From JAJPKK01 sp963702755 (lineage in GTDB: Bacteria > Pseudomonadota > Alphaproteobacteria > Rhizobiales > Xanthobacteraceae), in NCBI GenBank assembly GCA_963702755.1, contig CAVPDZ010000018.1, forward strand, positions 515,173 through 579,172: DNA of 64,000 bases, read 5' to 3'. Below are positions 40,000 through 49,463 of the stretch, piece after piece. Every line of letters begins with the position of its first letter. The first letter of the stretch is position 1. Made by a program: the position numbers and the translations under genes. Under the pieces are notes generated by a model. The model saw nothing but the letters and a program-made list of their open reading frames with translations. It had not been told where the DNA came from and did no database searches.

Positions 40000-40111
40000 G
40001 GCGCGCCGCCTCGCGAATCACGCCTTCGAGTCTAGCATGGAGAATCCGCGCGAGCGCCAACTCCCCTGCGGTCCGGACTCGTCTGGCCCGGTCCCGGAGC
40101 ATCCTCGCGGG

Positions 40112-40148
40112 CAAAAAACAACCCGGCGGCGCGAACGCCGCCGGGTTG
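40112..40148 (-). terminator. Rho-independent terminator after ctpA
   Basis: On the minus strand, a perfect 12-bp stem (caacccggcggc at 40119-40130 pairing with 40137-40148, six-base loop) is followed by a run of six T (AAAAAA at 40113-40118 on the plus strand). It lies 22 bp past the ctpA stop, ending the envC-ctpA transcript before the deacetylase gene. Confidence 0.9.
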
Positions 40149-40169
40149 AAACTTGGAGTCGCGAAGCCG

Positions 40170-41526
40170 TCAGTTCGGCAGCGTTGCCGACTTCGGATTC
40201 GGCGGGAACGCCGGATTGGACTTGCTGCCGCGGAGGAGTTCGAGCGCCATGGTGAGCGCCTTGTCGTCCTTTTCGTCCGGCGGGACGTAGGATTGCGAAC
40301 CGCCCTGTTCGTCGCCTTCCGCCTTAAGGTGGCCGCGCAGCGAGGATTCGCCCTTGGTCTCCATCGCCCGCGCCTTCATTTCCTCGGGCACCTCCTGAAG
40401 AACCTCGACATCCGGGACGATTCCCTTCGCCTGGATCGATCGGCCCGACGGCGTGAAATAGCGCGCCGTCGTCAGGCGAAGCGCGCCATTGCCGGAGCCG
40501 AGCGGGATGATGGTCTGCACCGACCCCTTGCCGAACGAGCGGGTGCCGAGCAGGCGTCGCGCGGCGGTGATCCTGAAGAGCGCCGGCGACGATTTCCGAT
40601 GCCGAGGCCGAGCCGCCGTTGATGAGCACGATCACCGGCTTGCCCTTGGTGAGGTCACCCGGTCGCGCGTTGTAGCGCTGGGTCTCGTCCGGGTCGCGGC
40701 CGCGAGTCGATACGATCTCACCGCGCTCCAGGAATGAGTCGGACACCGTGATCGCCTGATCGAGCAGACCGCCCGGATTGTTGCGCAGATCGATCACGTA
40801 GCCCCTGAGCTTGTCGGCCGGGATCTGCGCGATGATATCGGAGATCGATTTCTTCAGGCCGTCGGTGGTCTGCTCGTTGAACTGCGTGATGCGGATATAA
40901 CCGACATCATCGCCCTCGATCTTCATGCGCACCGAGCGCACCCGGATGGTGTCGCGCATGATGGCGATTTCGATCGGCGCATCGTTGCCTTTGCGCATGA
41001 CCTTGAGCCGGATCTTGGTGTTCACCGGCCCCCGCATCTTCTCGACGGCCTGATTGAGGGTCAGGCCCTGCACCGGATCGTCATCGAGATGGGTGATGAC
41101 ATCGCCAGCACGCACGCCCGCCTTGGCGGCAGGGGTGTCGTCGATCGGCGCGATCACCTTGACGAGCCCGTCTTCCATGGTGACCTCGATGCCGAGGCCG
41201 CCGAACTCGCCGCGGGTCTGCACCTGCATATCGCGGAAGCTCTTGGTGTCCATGTAACTCGAATGGGGATCGAGCCCATTGAGCATGCCGTTGATCGCCG
41301 ACTCGACAAGCTTGCTGTCGTCGGGCCTCTCGACGTAATGCGAGCGAACCCGCTCGAAAATGTCACCAAACAGGTTGAGCTGGCGGTAGGTGTCGGCCTG
41401 GGCCGCTTTCGCGCTCGAGCCGAACTGCACCCAGGAGAGCCATGAGGGCTGAGCCTCGACCGCGACCAGGGTGACCGCCGCACCTGCAACGGCGCCGAGA
41501 AGAACCAGAGTAGTCTTGCGCATCAT
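40170..41526 (-). CDS. ctpA: C-terminal processing protease (S41), one +1 frameshift
   Basis: About 451 residues once one C of the pair at 40553-40554 is removed. There is a signal/anchor segment (TTLVLLGAVAGAAVTLVAVE), a PDZ domain (GIEVTMEDGLVKVIAPIDDT to VEKMRGPVNTKIRLKVMRKG) and the protease core. The catalytic Ser is in NGGSASASEIVAGALQDH; after the shift, the Lys lies in GTRSFGKGSVQT. The break therefore separates the two catalytic residues. It processes periplasmic proteins and often regulates peptidoglycan hydrolases. Its ATG overlaps the envC stop. Confidence 0.94.
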
Positions 41527-42929
41527 CCACGAACCTTTTCGTTTTCGGTTGCCGTCCACCACGGATTGGAATCAATCGGGGTGCCGTCTTTCCTAAACTC
41601 GATGTAGAGCACCGGTTGAGACGAATTTGTCGGGGACGCCGGACCCGCAGCCGCGGAGCTTGCCGCAGCATCTAATGCAACTTGCGTGCCGCTTCCCATC
41701 ACTGCAACCGGCTCTCCATTGAGAACGAACTGGCCAAGGTCGACCGTGATCCGTTCCATGCCCGCCAGAATGACATGATACCCGCCGCCGACGTTCAGGA
41801 TCAAGAGTTGTCCGTAGGATCGGTACGGTGCGGCATAGACCACCCAACCGTCGCTCGGCGCCGTGACCTGGGCCCCTGCCCGGGTCGCGACCGAGATCCC
41901 TTTGTCGTTGCCGCCCATGCCGTCAGATGAGCCAAATTCACGTACTCTGACACCGCTGACGGGCATTGCGAGCTTGCCTTTGGCGGAAATAAAGGCAACT
42001 GCCGGGGCCATCCGGGCCGGATCGTGCAGCATGGCGACTGCGGGGCGCTGCTCGGTGGCCGGTTTCGCCTCCTCGTTCGGACGAGGATTTGGCTTTGGAT
42101 TCCGTGCGCCGCCTTCGAGCCCCTGCTCCAGCTTTCCGATCAAATCTTTGAGACTATCGGCCTGGCGCGAGAGGGCGAGCACGCGCTGGCGCTCGCTGGC
42201 AATCGCCTGCTCAAGCTCGGCCTGGCGCTTCTGACGTTCTGCGATGAGCGCCGTCATGTTGGATTGCGCCGCTCCGAGGTCCGCGAGTTCGGCCGTCAGC
42301 CGGGTGCGCCCGGTCTCCTGCTCCTTCTTGACCTGCGCGAGGTCGGCAAGCTCGACCGTGAGCTGTCTGACCTCGTTCCGCATTTCCGGCAGAACCGCGC
42401 CAAGACTGATGGCCGTGCGCACGGACTCGATCGCGTCTTCGGTGCCGGCAAAAACCGCCGGGGGCGGCCGATGGCCGATCCTTTGCAGCGCCGCCAGTAC
42501 CTCGATGATGAGGGCGCGCCGGCCATCGAGAGAGCGGCGAATCTCGGCTTCGCTGGAGTCGAGTTCCCGCAGATGAATTTCGCTGGTGGCGATCTGCTCC
42601 TCGTCCTTCCTGATTCGGCTGGCGGTCTCCAGCAGACTTTCGTTGAGCTTGCGCCGCTCCTCCATCAGGGAATCGTTTTCGCGCGTCAGCTTCTGCTCGG
42701 CTTCGGTCGCCTTGCGCTGCTCGGTGCGCACCGATTCGAGTTCCTGGTCGCGCTGCTTGATCGCCTCGATCGCGGGAGGGGGTTTCGGCGGAAGGCGCTG
42801 GGTCTCGGCGGCCCATGCGGTCCCGCACGCCAGGACGAGTGCCGCAGAAACGGCGGCGCAGGGTTGCCGAATCAGCGCGATGCGAATCGCACTGCGCTCG
42901 GCTGACCGCGCGTCCACACCCGCCATCAT
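41523..42929 (-). CDS. envC: Murein hydrolase activator EnvC-like protein (M23 domain)
   Basis: 468 residues. After a signal peptide (AAVSAALVLACGTAWA) comes a long coiled coil from about residue 45 to 290 (RDQELESVRTEQRKATEAEQ, LTRENDSLMEERRKLNESLL), then a LytM/M23 domain with GISVATRAGAQVTAPSDGWV and LLILNVGGGYHVILAGMERI. The usual metal-binding His/Asp residues appear lost (for example GNDKGIS for HxGID), as in noncatalytic activators of amidases. The start at 42929 is chosen for its signal peptide; the frame is open to 43064. ctpA overlaps its stop. Confidence 0.92.
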   Translation of the reverse strand: MMAGVDARSAERSAIRIALIRQPCAAVSAALVLACGTAWAAETQRLPPKPPPAIEAIKQRDQELESVRTEQRKATEAEQKLTRENDSLMEERRKLNESLLETASRIRKDEEQIATSEIHLRELDSSEAEIRRSLDGRRALIIEVLAALQRIGHRPPPAVFAGTEDAIESVRTAISLGAVLPEMRNEVRQLTVELADLAQVKKEQETGRTRLTAELADLGAAQSNMTALIAERQKRQAELEQAIASERQRVLALSRQADSLKDLIGKLEQGLEGGARNPKPNPRPNEEAKPATEQRPAVAMLHDPARMAPAVAFISAKGKLAMPVSGVRVREFGSSDGMGGNDKGISVATRAGAQVTAPSDGWVVYAAPYRSYGQLLILNVGGGYHVILAGMERITVDLGQFVLNGEPVAVMGSGTQVALDAAASSAAAGPASPTNSSQPVLYIEFRKDGTPIDSNPWWTATENEKVRG

Positions 42930-43103
42930 TGTTTCCGCCGCTGTTTCCGGCACTAGACCTGATCCGGGTCTCAAAGATGGCGCTACCGTGGGCGGCGCCC
43001 CGACAGAGCCACGTTGGATAGGAATTGGGGCAGCATCACGCCATGGGCGACGATATTGCAACAACTAATTGAGCGAAACCCAGGCGACCTAATCCGGCCG
43101 GCA

Positions 43104-43586
43104 CTATTCGCGATGATACGGGTGGCCGGCCAAAATCGTCAGCGCCCGATAAATCTGCTCCAGCAGCATGATTCGCACCAGCTGATGGGGCCAAGTTGCG
43201 GCGCCGAACGAAATGAGGAGATCGGCCCGCGCGCGCAATGTTGCGGCCATGCCGTCAGCGCCGCCGATCGCGAAGCACAAGGAGGCGCGGCCGTCATCGC
43301 GCCAAGCACCCAGCCGGGCGGCAAAAGCTTCACTGGTGAGATTCTCGCCGCCTGGATCAAGCACCGCGACGGCAGCCCCCTCCGGCATGAGATTCGCGAG
43401 CGCAATCGATTCCTCGGTCGCGCGGCGCTCGGCCTCGCGGGCGCGACTTTCCCTGACCTCAACAATTTCGATATCGCGGAGACCTAACGGCCGTCCAAGC
43501 TTGCCGGCGCGATCGCGGTAGCGCTCGACGAGCCCGCGTTCCGGGCCAGCTTTGAGCCGGCCGACCGCGGCAATCACTACCCGCAT
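43104..43586 (-). CDS. rlmH: 23S rRNA (pseudouridine-1915-N3)-methyltransferase RlmH
   Basis: 160 residues, the standard length. The SPOUT trefoil knot is seen in GAAVAVLDPGGENLTSEAFA, LCFAIGGADGM and FGAATWPHQLVRIMLLEQIY, and the tail HPYHRE is diagnostic. It methylates pseudouridine 1915 of 23S rRNA on assembled 70S ribosomes. It lies between rsfS and envC as usual in this order. Confidence 0.97.
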   Translation of the reverse strand: MRVVIAAVGRLKAGPERGLVERYRDRAGKLGRPLGLRDIEIVEVRESRAREAERRATEESIALANLMPEGAAVAVLDPGGENLTSEAFAARLGAWRDDGRASLCFAIGGADGMAATLRARADLLISFGAATWPHQLVRIMLLEQIYRALTILAGHPYHRE

Positions 43587-43661
43587 GCCTCGAACTCCCG
43601 GGTTCGGGCGTCTTCGAAACCGTTGGCGTTCGAAAAGTCCGTGCGGCTTTTCGTTCGCGCT

Positions 43662-44144
43662 TCAGGCCGTGCGGCGTGCTCCGGACCGCCCGCGTGCCCA
43701 CATCTTTTCGAGATTGTAGAACTCGCGGACTTCCGGCCGAAAGACGTGGACGATCACGTCGCCGGCATCGATCAGCACCCAATCGCAATGCGGCATGCCC
43801 TCGACCCGGACGCCGGTGAGACCGGCTTCACGGAGATCTTCGAGCACACGATCGGCGACCGATCCGACATGGCGGTTAGACCTGCCGGACGTCACGACCA
43901 TGTAATCCGTGATCGAGGAATCGTTGCGAAGATCGATGGTGGTGGTGTCCTCGGCCTTCATGTCGTCGAGGCGAGCGAGGACGATACGAAGCGTCTCGTT
44001 GGCGTCAGGACGCACCTTGGAGACGATGGCGGGTGAACGGCTGGCGCCGGTCCGCGAGATTGCAACTGTGGACAGAGGCCCTTTCCTTTCGGTTCCACCG
44101 TCCCGGGCACCCTGCCCGGGGCCGCACGCACAGGATATGTGCAA
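43662..44144 (-). CDS. rsfS: Ribosomal silencing factor RsfS
   Basis: Up to 160 residues; the conserved domain starts near LRIVLARLDDMKAEDTTTID and includes SSITDYMVVTSGRSNRHVGS, GMPHCDWVLIDAGDVIVHVF and REFYNLEKMW. RsfS binds ribosomal protein L14 and blocks subunit joining during starvation. The ATG at 44144 gives a long unconserved leader; AAAGG at about 44085-44090 suggests a nearer non-ATG start, which I cannot fix. It is followed by rlmH. Confidence 0.93.
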   Translation of the reverse strand: MHISCACGPGQGARDGGTERKGPLSTVAISRTGASRSPAIVSKVRPDANETLRIVLARLDDMKAEDTTTIDLRNDSSITDYMVVTSGRSNRHVGSVADRVLEDLREAGLTGVRVEGMPHCDWVLIDAGDVIVHVFRPEVREFYNLEKMWARGRSGARRTA

Positions 44145-44245
44145 CTTGTTAACAGTTTCAACCGGTTTTCGTTGCCGGGCGAGAAACGCAGGCGTTCAGC
44201 GTCGGCAAACGCCAGCCTGTATATTTGAATCGAATGTCAGTTTAG

Positions 44246-44914
44246 CTACGCCTCGAGGCCTCCCTTTGGCAGAGTGTCGGGCAGAGCGCCTTTTTGGGCG
44301 TGGCGCGCCGCGCGCAGCGCCGTCGAGGATAACGGCGACTTCAGGCCGTGGAGGAATACCCATGCGGGCGGCTGCCGCGTCGCCAGCGTTGCAGCCGCGC
44401 GTTCCGGGATGCAGTCGCGGCGGAAGGCTTGGGCGGCGACGCTGCCGGAGGCATAGAGGCTCGGACCGAGGCGATCGACGACAGCGATCGGCACCAGCCG
44501 GGCGATGCCGCGCCAGTTCTGCCAGCGATGGAAGCTGCGGAGATTGTCCGCGCCCATGATCCAGACGAAATGGACGCCGGTGCAATGCGAAACGAGATAG
44601 CGGATCGTATCGTAGGTGTAGCGCACGCCGATTTCGGCCTCGAAGCCGGTCACTTCGATCCGGGGATCACGGGCAATCTTGGTGGCAGCCGCCATCCGAT
44701 CCGCAAGCGGCGCGAGGCCGCGCGTGTCCTTGAGCGGATTACCCGGCGTCACCAGCCACCACACGCGGTCAAGCGCCAGTCGCTTCATCGCGAGGAGGCT
44801 GGCGGCAAGATGGGCTTCGTGGGGCGGATCGAACGTGCCGCCGAACAGGCCGACGCGCTGGCCGGGCGCATGGGTCGGAATGCGATATCGCGGTGGAGCA
44901 GACGGTGCGGACAT
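44246..44914 (-). CDS. nadD: Nicotinate-nucleotide adenylyltransferase
   Basis: 222 residues. The nucleotidyltransferase motif is GLFGGTFDPPHEAHLAASLL, with HEAH in place of the common HxGH, then WWLVTPGNPLKD, VWIMGADNLRSFHRWQNW and, near the end, SPLSSTALRA for the ISSTxxR motif. It makes deamido-NAD from nicotinate mononucleotide and ATP. It lies between proA and rsfS, the standard alphaproteobacterial order. Confidence 0.95.
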   Translation of the reverse strand: MSAPSAPPRYRIPTHAPGQRVGLFGGTFDPPHEAHLAASLLAMKRLALDRVWWLVTPGNPLKDTRGLAPLADRMAAATKIARDPRIEVTGFEAEIGVRYTYDTIRYLVSHCTGVHFVWIMGADNLRSFHRWQNWRGIARLVPIAVVDRLGPSLYASGSVAAQAFRRDCIPERAAATLATRQPPAWVFLHGLKSPLSSTALRAARHAQKGALPDTLPKGGLEA

Positions 44915-44997
44915 ATTTCACCGTGGCCGGGGAGCGCGGCGTTGCGTCGACATTGACGGTCAGACTCCCCGCCCAGCGCGGGCCTCAAAGCCCATTC

Positions 44998-46300
44998 TCA
45001 TGGACGAGTCTGGCCGGCGCCGCGGACACGGTATTTGAAGGTGGTGAGTTGTTCGACCCCGACCGGACCGCGCGCGTGCAACCGGCCGGTGGCAATGCCG
45101 ATCTCCGCGCCGAACCCGAACTCGCCGCCATCGGCAAACTGGGTTGAGGCATTGTGGAGCACGATTGCGGAATCGACTCGCGCCAGGAATTTTTCCGCTG
45201 CCGCCTGATCGGCCGTCACGATCGCATCGGTGTGATGGGAGCCGTGCCGCTCCACGTGGGCGATCGCGTCATCGACGCCATCGACCACCTTCACGGCAAT
45301 GATGGCGTCGAGATATTCCGTATTCCAGTCATCAGCCGTTGCGGGCTTCACGCGGCGGTCGACGGCCTGGGTATCGCGGTCGCCGCGCACCTCGCAGCCG
45401 GCTTCGATCAGCATGCGCACGAGCGGCGCGAGGTGGGTCGCCGACCGCCGCGCGGTCGACGAGCAGCGTCTCGGCCGCGCCGCAAACGCCGGTGCGTCGC
45501 ATCTTTGAATTGAGAACGATCGCCTGCGCCATGGCGAGATCGGCGGTCCCGTCCACATAGACATGGCAGTTACCGTCGAGATGGGCGAAGACGGGCAGCC
45601 GCGCTTCGGATTGCACGCGGGCGACCAAACCCTTGCCGCCGCGGGGCACGATCACGTCGATCGCGCCATCGAGACCGGCGAGCATCTCCCCGACGGCGTC
45701 ACGATCCCGCGTAGGCACCAGTTGGATGGCGGTCTCCGGCAGGCCGGCGGCAGCGAGGCCCCTGGCGAGCGCTGCATGGATCGCGCGCGACGAGCGGAAG
45801 CTGTCCGAACCGCCCCGCAGGATGACCGCATTCCCGGCCTTCAGCGTCAGCGCGCCGGCGTCGGCGGTGACGTTCGGGCGGCTTTCGTAGATCACGCCGA
45901 CGACACCCAGCGGAACCCGGACCCGTTCGATGCGCATGCCATTTGGGCGGTCCCACGCCGCCATGATCGTGCCCACCGGATCGGGAAGCGTGGCAATCTG
46001 CTCGATGCCGTCGGCTATGGCCGAGACCCGGTTCTTGTCGAGCGTGAGCCGGTCGAGGAAGGCCCCGGTTGAATCCGCTCTCCGGGCTTCCGCGAGATCC
46101 TCACTGTTGGCGGCGAGAATTGGTGCGACCGCAGCTCGGACGGCCTCTGCCATGGCCGAGAGCGCGCGGTTCTTATCCGCCGTGGACGCCACCGCCAGGA
46201 TCCGGCCGGCAGCGCGGGCATTGACGCCGATCGTCCGCATCATGGCGGCGATGTCGCCTAACCCCTCAATGGTCTTCAGTGGTGCGCTCATATCCGACAT
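44998..46300 (-). CDS. proA: Gamma-glutamyl phosphate reductase, one +1 frameshift
   Basis: About 433 residues if one base at 45440-45442 is removed. Frame one covers the NADPH domain (ERVRVPLGVVGVIYESRPNV, GNAVILRGGSDSFRSSRAIH) and the catalytic Cys in MRRTGVCGAAETLLVDRAAV. Frame two continues THLAPLVRMLIEAGCEVRG and ends with HARGPVGVEQLTTFKYRVRG. It reduces gamma-glutamyl phosphate to glutamate semialdehyde in proline synthesis. The proB gene normally upstream is absent from the nearby sequence; a basic small gene lies there instead. Confidence 0.95.
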
Positions 46301-46542
46301 TCACCTGTCACGCAGCTTTCCTATCATGTCCTCCAGAAGGTCGCGAGCCTGCATCCTGGGCGGAGGGCGGCGGCAGTTGAACGGGTTGCGTCCGGCCCGC
46401 ACGCGAAACCAGCCGCGTGGTGGCGAGTTGTAGTTGTTGCGTGCGTGCTTTTCGGCGTGATTTGTCCTGCGTCAATTTACTGTCGTAGCTGCAGTGCTTC
46501 ACTGTGCGTTAGTGCTTCCCTAAGTTTCCGATGGAGTTCTCC

Positions 46543-46779
46543 ATGGCGATCCAGTCTCGCCTGCCGTCCCGCTTTCCAGTGGGCACCCGTCTGATCGTCG
46601 AAGGCGAACCCGACAGGGGCGGCACGCTGCGTATCGTTTCGCGCTATGTGGTTATGCCTAGCGGCGTCCGCTATGACCTGATGACCCCCGCCGAGCGGGC
46701 GCAAAAGCCGGCCGATCTCGCGCGTAAGCAGCGTGTGCGGCGCGAGCGCCCGTTGCCGTCGCGGCGACGGACGGGTTGA
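46543..46779 (+). CDS. Small basic protein of unknown function
   Basis: 78 residues starting MAIQSRLPSRFPVGTRLIVE and ending in an Arg-rich tail (RKQRVRRERPLPSRRR). The central part (RLIVEGEPDRGGTLRIVSRY, VVMPSGVRYDLM) predicts a small beta barrel of the kind seen in nucleic-acid binders. The start at 46543 has GGAG six bases upstream; ATG 46531 has none. It is a conserved-looking hypothetical, divergent from proA. The gap 46301-46542 shows nothing else definite. Confidence 0.6.
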   Translation: MAIQSRLPSRFPVGTRLIVEGEPDRGGTLRIVSRYVVMPSGVRYDLMTPAERAQKPADLARKQRVRRERPLPSRRRTG

Positions 46780-46854
46780 TCCGCACGCAAAAACCCAGCC
46801 GATTTAGGTTGCTGCTGTCTGTCAAGAATGGCAGGCGGTTTTACCGCGCACCCT

Positions 46855-46888
46855 GCAAAAAAGAATGCCCGGCCGAAGCCGGGCATTC
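46855..46888 (-). terminator. Rho-independent terminator after the mono-haem propeller gene
   Basis: A perfect 11-bp stem, gaatgcccggc (46863-46873) with gccgggcattc (46878-46888) and a four-base loop. On the minus strand it is followed by a T run (AAAAAA at 46857-46862 on the plus strand). It lies about 40 bp past the stop at 46931. Confidence 0.92.
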
Positions 46889-46930
46889 AGCGGGCCGGGT
46901 CTTGTGGACCCGGCCAATCATTTCGCCGCC

Positions 46931-49078
46931 TCAGTGTGCCAGCGGGTCAGGCCGGACCTGGAACTTGACGATCTTGGGCGTTGTGCCCTTGCCGGTCTCG
47001 CGATGGAACGGCGTGCGGTTGCCGTCGGTCGACCACAGCGCACGGCCCTTCCAGCCGGCATTCGGATCGTCGATGCGGCCGTCGATCCACTTGGCGAAGA
47101 AGCCGAGCGGATACGGAACGCGCATGTTGACCCACTTGCCGTCGACGAGCGCCATCAGCGACTCGTTGCCGTTACCGGTGGCCATCGGGACGTTGTTACC
47201 AAGGCCGGCCGTGTTCTGCTGGTCGACCCAGGTGTAGTAGCTCGCCTCGGCGCTGCCGCTCTCGGCGACGTTCTTGAACTGCGGTCCCGGGAACGGGGTC
47301 AGCGTCCAGCCCTCGGGGCACAGCTCACCTTCGGCTGCCTTCGGGCCGTTAAGCGGGCCCTTGCACTTGCGGCGGTCGAACGCGCCGAGATGGCCGCTCG
47401 ACAGCGGTACATAGGCGACGCCATTGCGGTCGATGTCGAAGCCGCGCGGACCGAAGCCCGGGAGCGGCGGCTTGTAGACTTCCGACAGCTTGGTCTTGGG
47501 GTCGAAGCGCAGGACGTAGCCCGGATAGCCGAGCACGGCGCCCCACACGGTGCCGTCCGCTGGATTGACGCCAACGCCGTACAGGCCGGCATTGAGGCGC
47601 TTGTCCTTCGTCGGATCGACCGCCTGGTTCGGCTGCACGTAGTCATCGACCTTGCCGTTGCCGTTGGTGTCGATGATGACGGGAGCCCAGCCCTGGGCCT
47701 TGGCCTCGTCGCCGGTCTCTTCCCAGATGCGGCGATTGACCCAGCCGATGGCGCCTTGCTGCGGGCCGCCCGCGCTCACCCACACCGTGTTGTCGGGATC
47801 TTCCGCCAGCACGACGTGGTGGGTGTTGAAGCAGGTCCGGATCAGCTTCGTTGTCTTCGTGTTCGGATCATAGACCGCGAGATGGCGGGTCGATTCCTTG
47901 AGCGGGAACGCCTTCGCGGACGGATGGTCCGAGCCAGCCTGACAGAAAGCCGGGTTTTCCGGCTTGCCGACGCGCGAGGTGAACCACACCTGCTTCTTCT
48001 CGTCCATGATCAGGCTGTGGATGCTGGCCTTGCTGTCCCAGATCGCCTCTTCGCCCCAATACGGCGACGGCGCCATGGTGTTGTTCTTGGTCGACTCCAT
48101 GTCGGCTTCGCGGGTCGGCATGTTGACCTTGGACGGCGTGTTCGTCTTCTCGTTGAACACCGGGAACCAGTCGGCGCTCTCTTCCGTCGCGCCAAAGTGG
48201 TCGCCGTACGCATTCACGGTCGGCTTGCGCTTGTCGGTCGAGACCTGGTCGTGCATGTAGGACTTGGCATCGCCCCAATCCCACTGCGTGACTACGACGT
48301 TGCGCTCGACGCCCTGCGGGCGCTCGGGCTTGGCGAACGGCAATTCGCCGGCCGCAATCCGGTCGGTCCAGTTGGCGAGATTGGCGATCGTGATCTTGGG
48401 GTCCTGCCGGCCGATCGCGGCGGCCATCTGCACCATCGCCTGACCGGACTGGATGCGGCGCTCCCATGCCTCAGTCGAGTTCTTGAACGAGCCAAGCGTC
48501 GGCGAGATCGTCCGCGTCGCCTTGTTGCCGAGCTGGTGGCAGGCGTAGCAGCCGTTGGTCTTCATCTGGTCGACCCACTGCAGCTGGCTCTTCATGACCG
48601 TAGCCATGCCGTTGCCGTTGGGGCCGGTGCCCGGGAACATGTCCTTGCCCGGGATATTGAGCATCGCGAACCAGTAGATCGCCGGATAGTACTCGGCCGC
48701 TGCGGCCGCGTTCGGGGCCGGCACCGCCGTGATGTTCACGATCTTGCCGGGCTCGGACGGCGTCTTGGCGGAATCGACCAAGCCATAGCCACGCGCCCAC
48801 ACCACGTACTTGCCCTTCGGCAGGTCGGGAATCACGTAGCGGCCTTGATCGTCGGTCACGACGGTCTTGTTCATCCGGGTCGGCAGATCGGTGGTCTCCG
48901 CGATCACCCACACGCCGGCTTCCGGACCGTTGGGTCCAGTGACCACGCCGCCGATGTCGGTCGCGCCGATGCTCACCGGAGCGCTTTGCTGCGCGCTGAC
49001 AGGGGTCGGTGCGACCCCAAGCGCGAGCGCGAGGGCCACCGCCGCCGCGCCGAGATACAAGCTATGCCTTAGTTTCAT
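46931..49078 (-). CDS. Exported mono-haem cytochrome c / beta-propeller protein with carboxypeptidase-regulatory-like domain
   Basis: 715 residues. The start has GGAGGAG upstream and a signal peptide (SLYLGAAAVALALALGVAP, cleaved near VSAQ). Residues about 40-105 form a carboxypeptidase-regulatory-like Ig domain (GGVVTGPNGPEAGVWVIAET, GRYVIPDLPKGKYVVWARGY). A single haem c site CYACH is at 177-181. The rest, from about 380, resembles an NHL/lyase-type propeller (HSLIMDEKKQVWFTSRVGKP, GLYGVGVNPADGTVWGAVLG, GFGPRGFDIDRNGVAYVPLS). It is probably periplasmic and redox-active; the substrate is unknown. Similar proteins are frequent in soil Rhizobiales but uncharacterised as far as I know. A strong terminator follows it. 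Confidence 0.8.
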   Translation of the reverse strand: MKLRHSLYLGAAAVALALALGVAPTPVSAQQSAPVSIGATDIGGVVTGPNGPEAGVWVIAETTDLPTRMNKTVVTDDQGRYVIPDLPKGKYVVWARGYGLVDSAKTPSEPGKIVNITAVPAPNAAAAAEYYPAIYWFAMLNIPGKDMFPGTGPNGNGMATVMKSQLQWVDQMKTNGCYACHQLGNKATRTISPTLGSFKNSTEAWERRIQSGQAMVQMAAAIGRQDPKITIANLANWTDRIAAGELPFAKPERPQGVERNVVVTQWDWGDAKSYMHDQVSTDKRKPTVNAYGDHFGATEESADWFPVFNEKTNTPSKVNMPTREADMESTKNNTMAPSPYWGEEAIWDSKASIHSLIMDEKKQVWFTSRVGKPENPAFCQAGSDHPSAKAFPLKESTRHLAVYDPNTKTTKLIRTCFNTHHVVLAEDPDNTVWVSAGGPQQGAIGWVNRRIWEETGDEAKAQGWAPVIIDTNGNGKVDDYVQPNQAVDPTKDKRLNAGLYGVGVNPADGTVWGAVLGYPGYVLRFDPKTKLSEVYKPPLPGFGPRGFDIDRNGVAYVPLSSGHLGAFDRRKCKGPLNGPKAAEGELCPEGWTLTPFPGPQFKNVAESGSAEASYYTWVDQQNTAGLGNNVPMATGNGNESLMALVDGKWVNMRVPYPLGFFAKWIDGRIDDPNAGWKGRALWSTDGNRTPFHRETGKGTTPKIVKFQVRPDPLAH

Positions 49079-49463
49079 TAGTGCTCCTCCACTCTCGATT
49101 TCCGAGATGCTGCGGCCGGGCGGCCGTCGTGTCCGTCGGTGAGCCCCGACCTTATTTTCGGGGATATTGCGCATAGTTCGGGTGAGTTTGCAAAGCGGTC
49201 GGGACTGCCTGCGACGAAATTCTTCTTTCACTTTTGCGAGGCGTTAACAACACTGCTCTCGCCAGTGAACATCTACGATCTCAGGTCGGCAGCCGTGGCG
49301 CCAGCAACTGTTTTGTGCACAATGCCGCGCAGAAAAAATCGAAGGTGGTCGAGCAGCTGAAGTGCATCGCCGGGCTGCATCGGCACCGGGCGAGCTTCGC
49401 AAGTTGGTCATCTAAGCGACACAGACAAGTTTGCGCGGCTGCCGCCGGAAAAGGAGGATGAAC
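49079..49463. other. 385-bp gap between divergent genes
   Basis: No gene is supported. A short hairpin (ccccgacc...ttcgggg, about 49144-49163) is present. The region must contain the promoters of the propeller gene and of the importer operon; I see no clear operator. A Shine-Dalgarno AAGGAGG at 49451-49457 closes it. Confidence 0.5.

Noticed and set aside
46865..49072. An open frame of over 700 codons opposite the mono-haem propeller gene
   Set aside because: Antisense shadow: product is low-complexity, rich in Arg, His and Val; the minus-strand gene has a signal peptide, haem motif and terminator.
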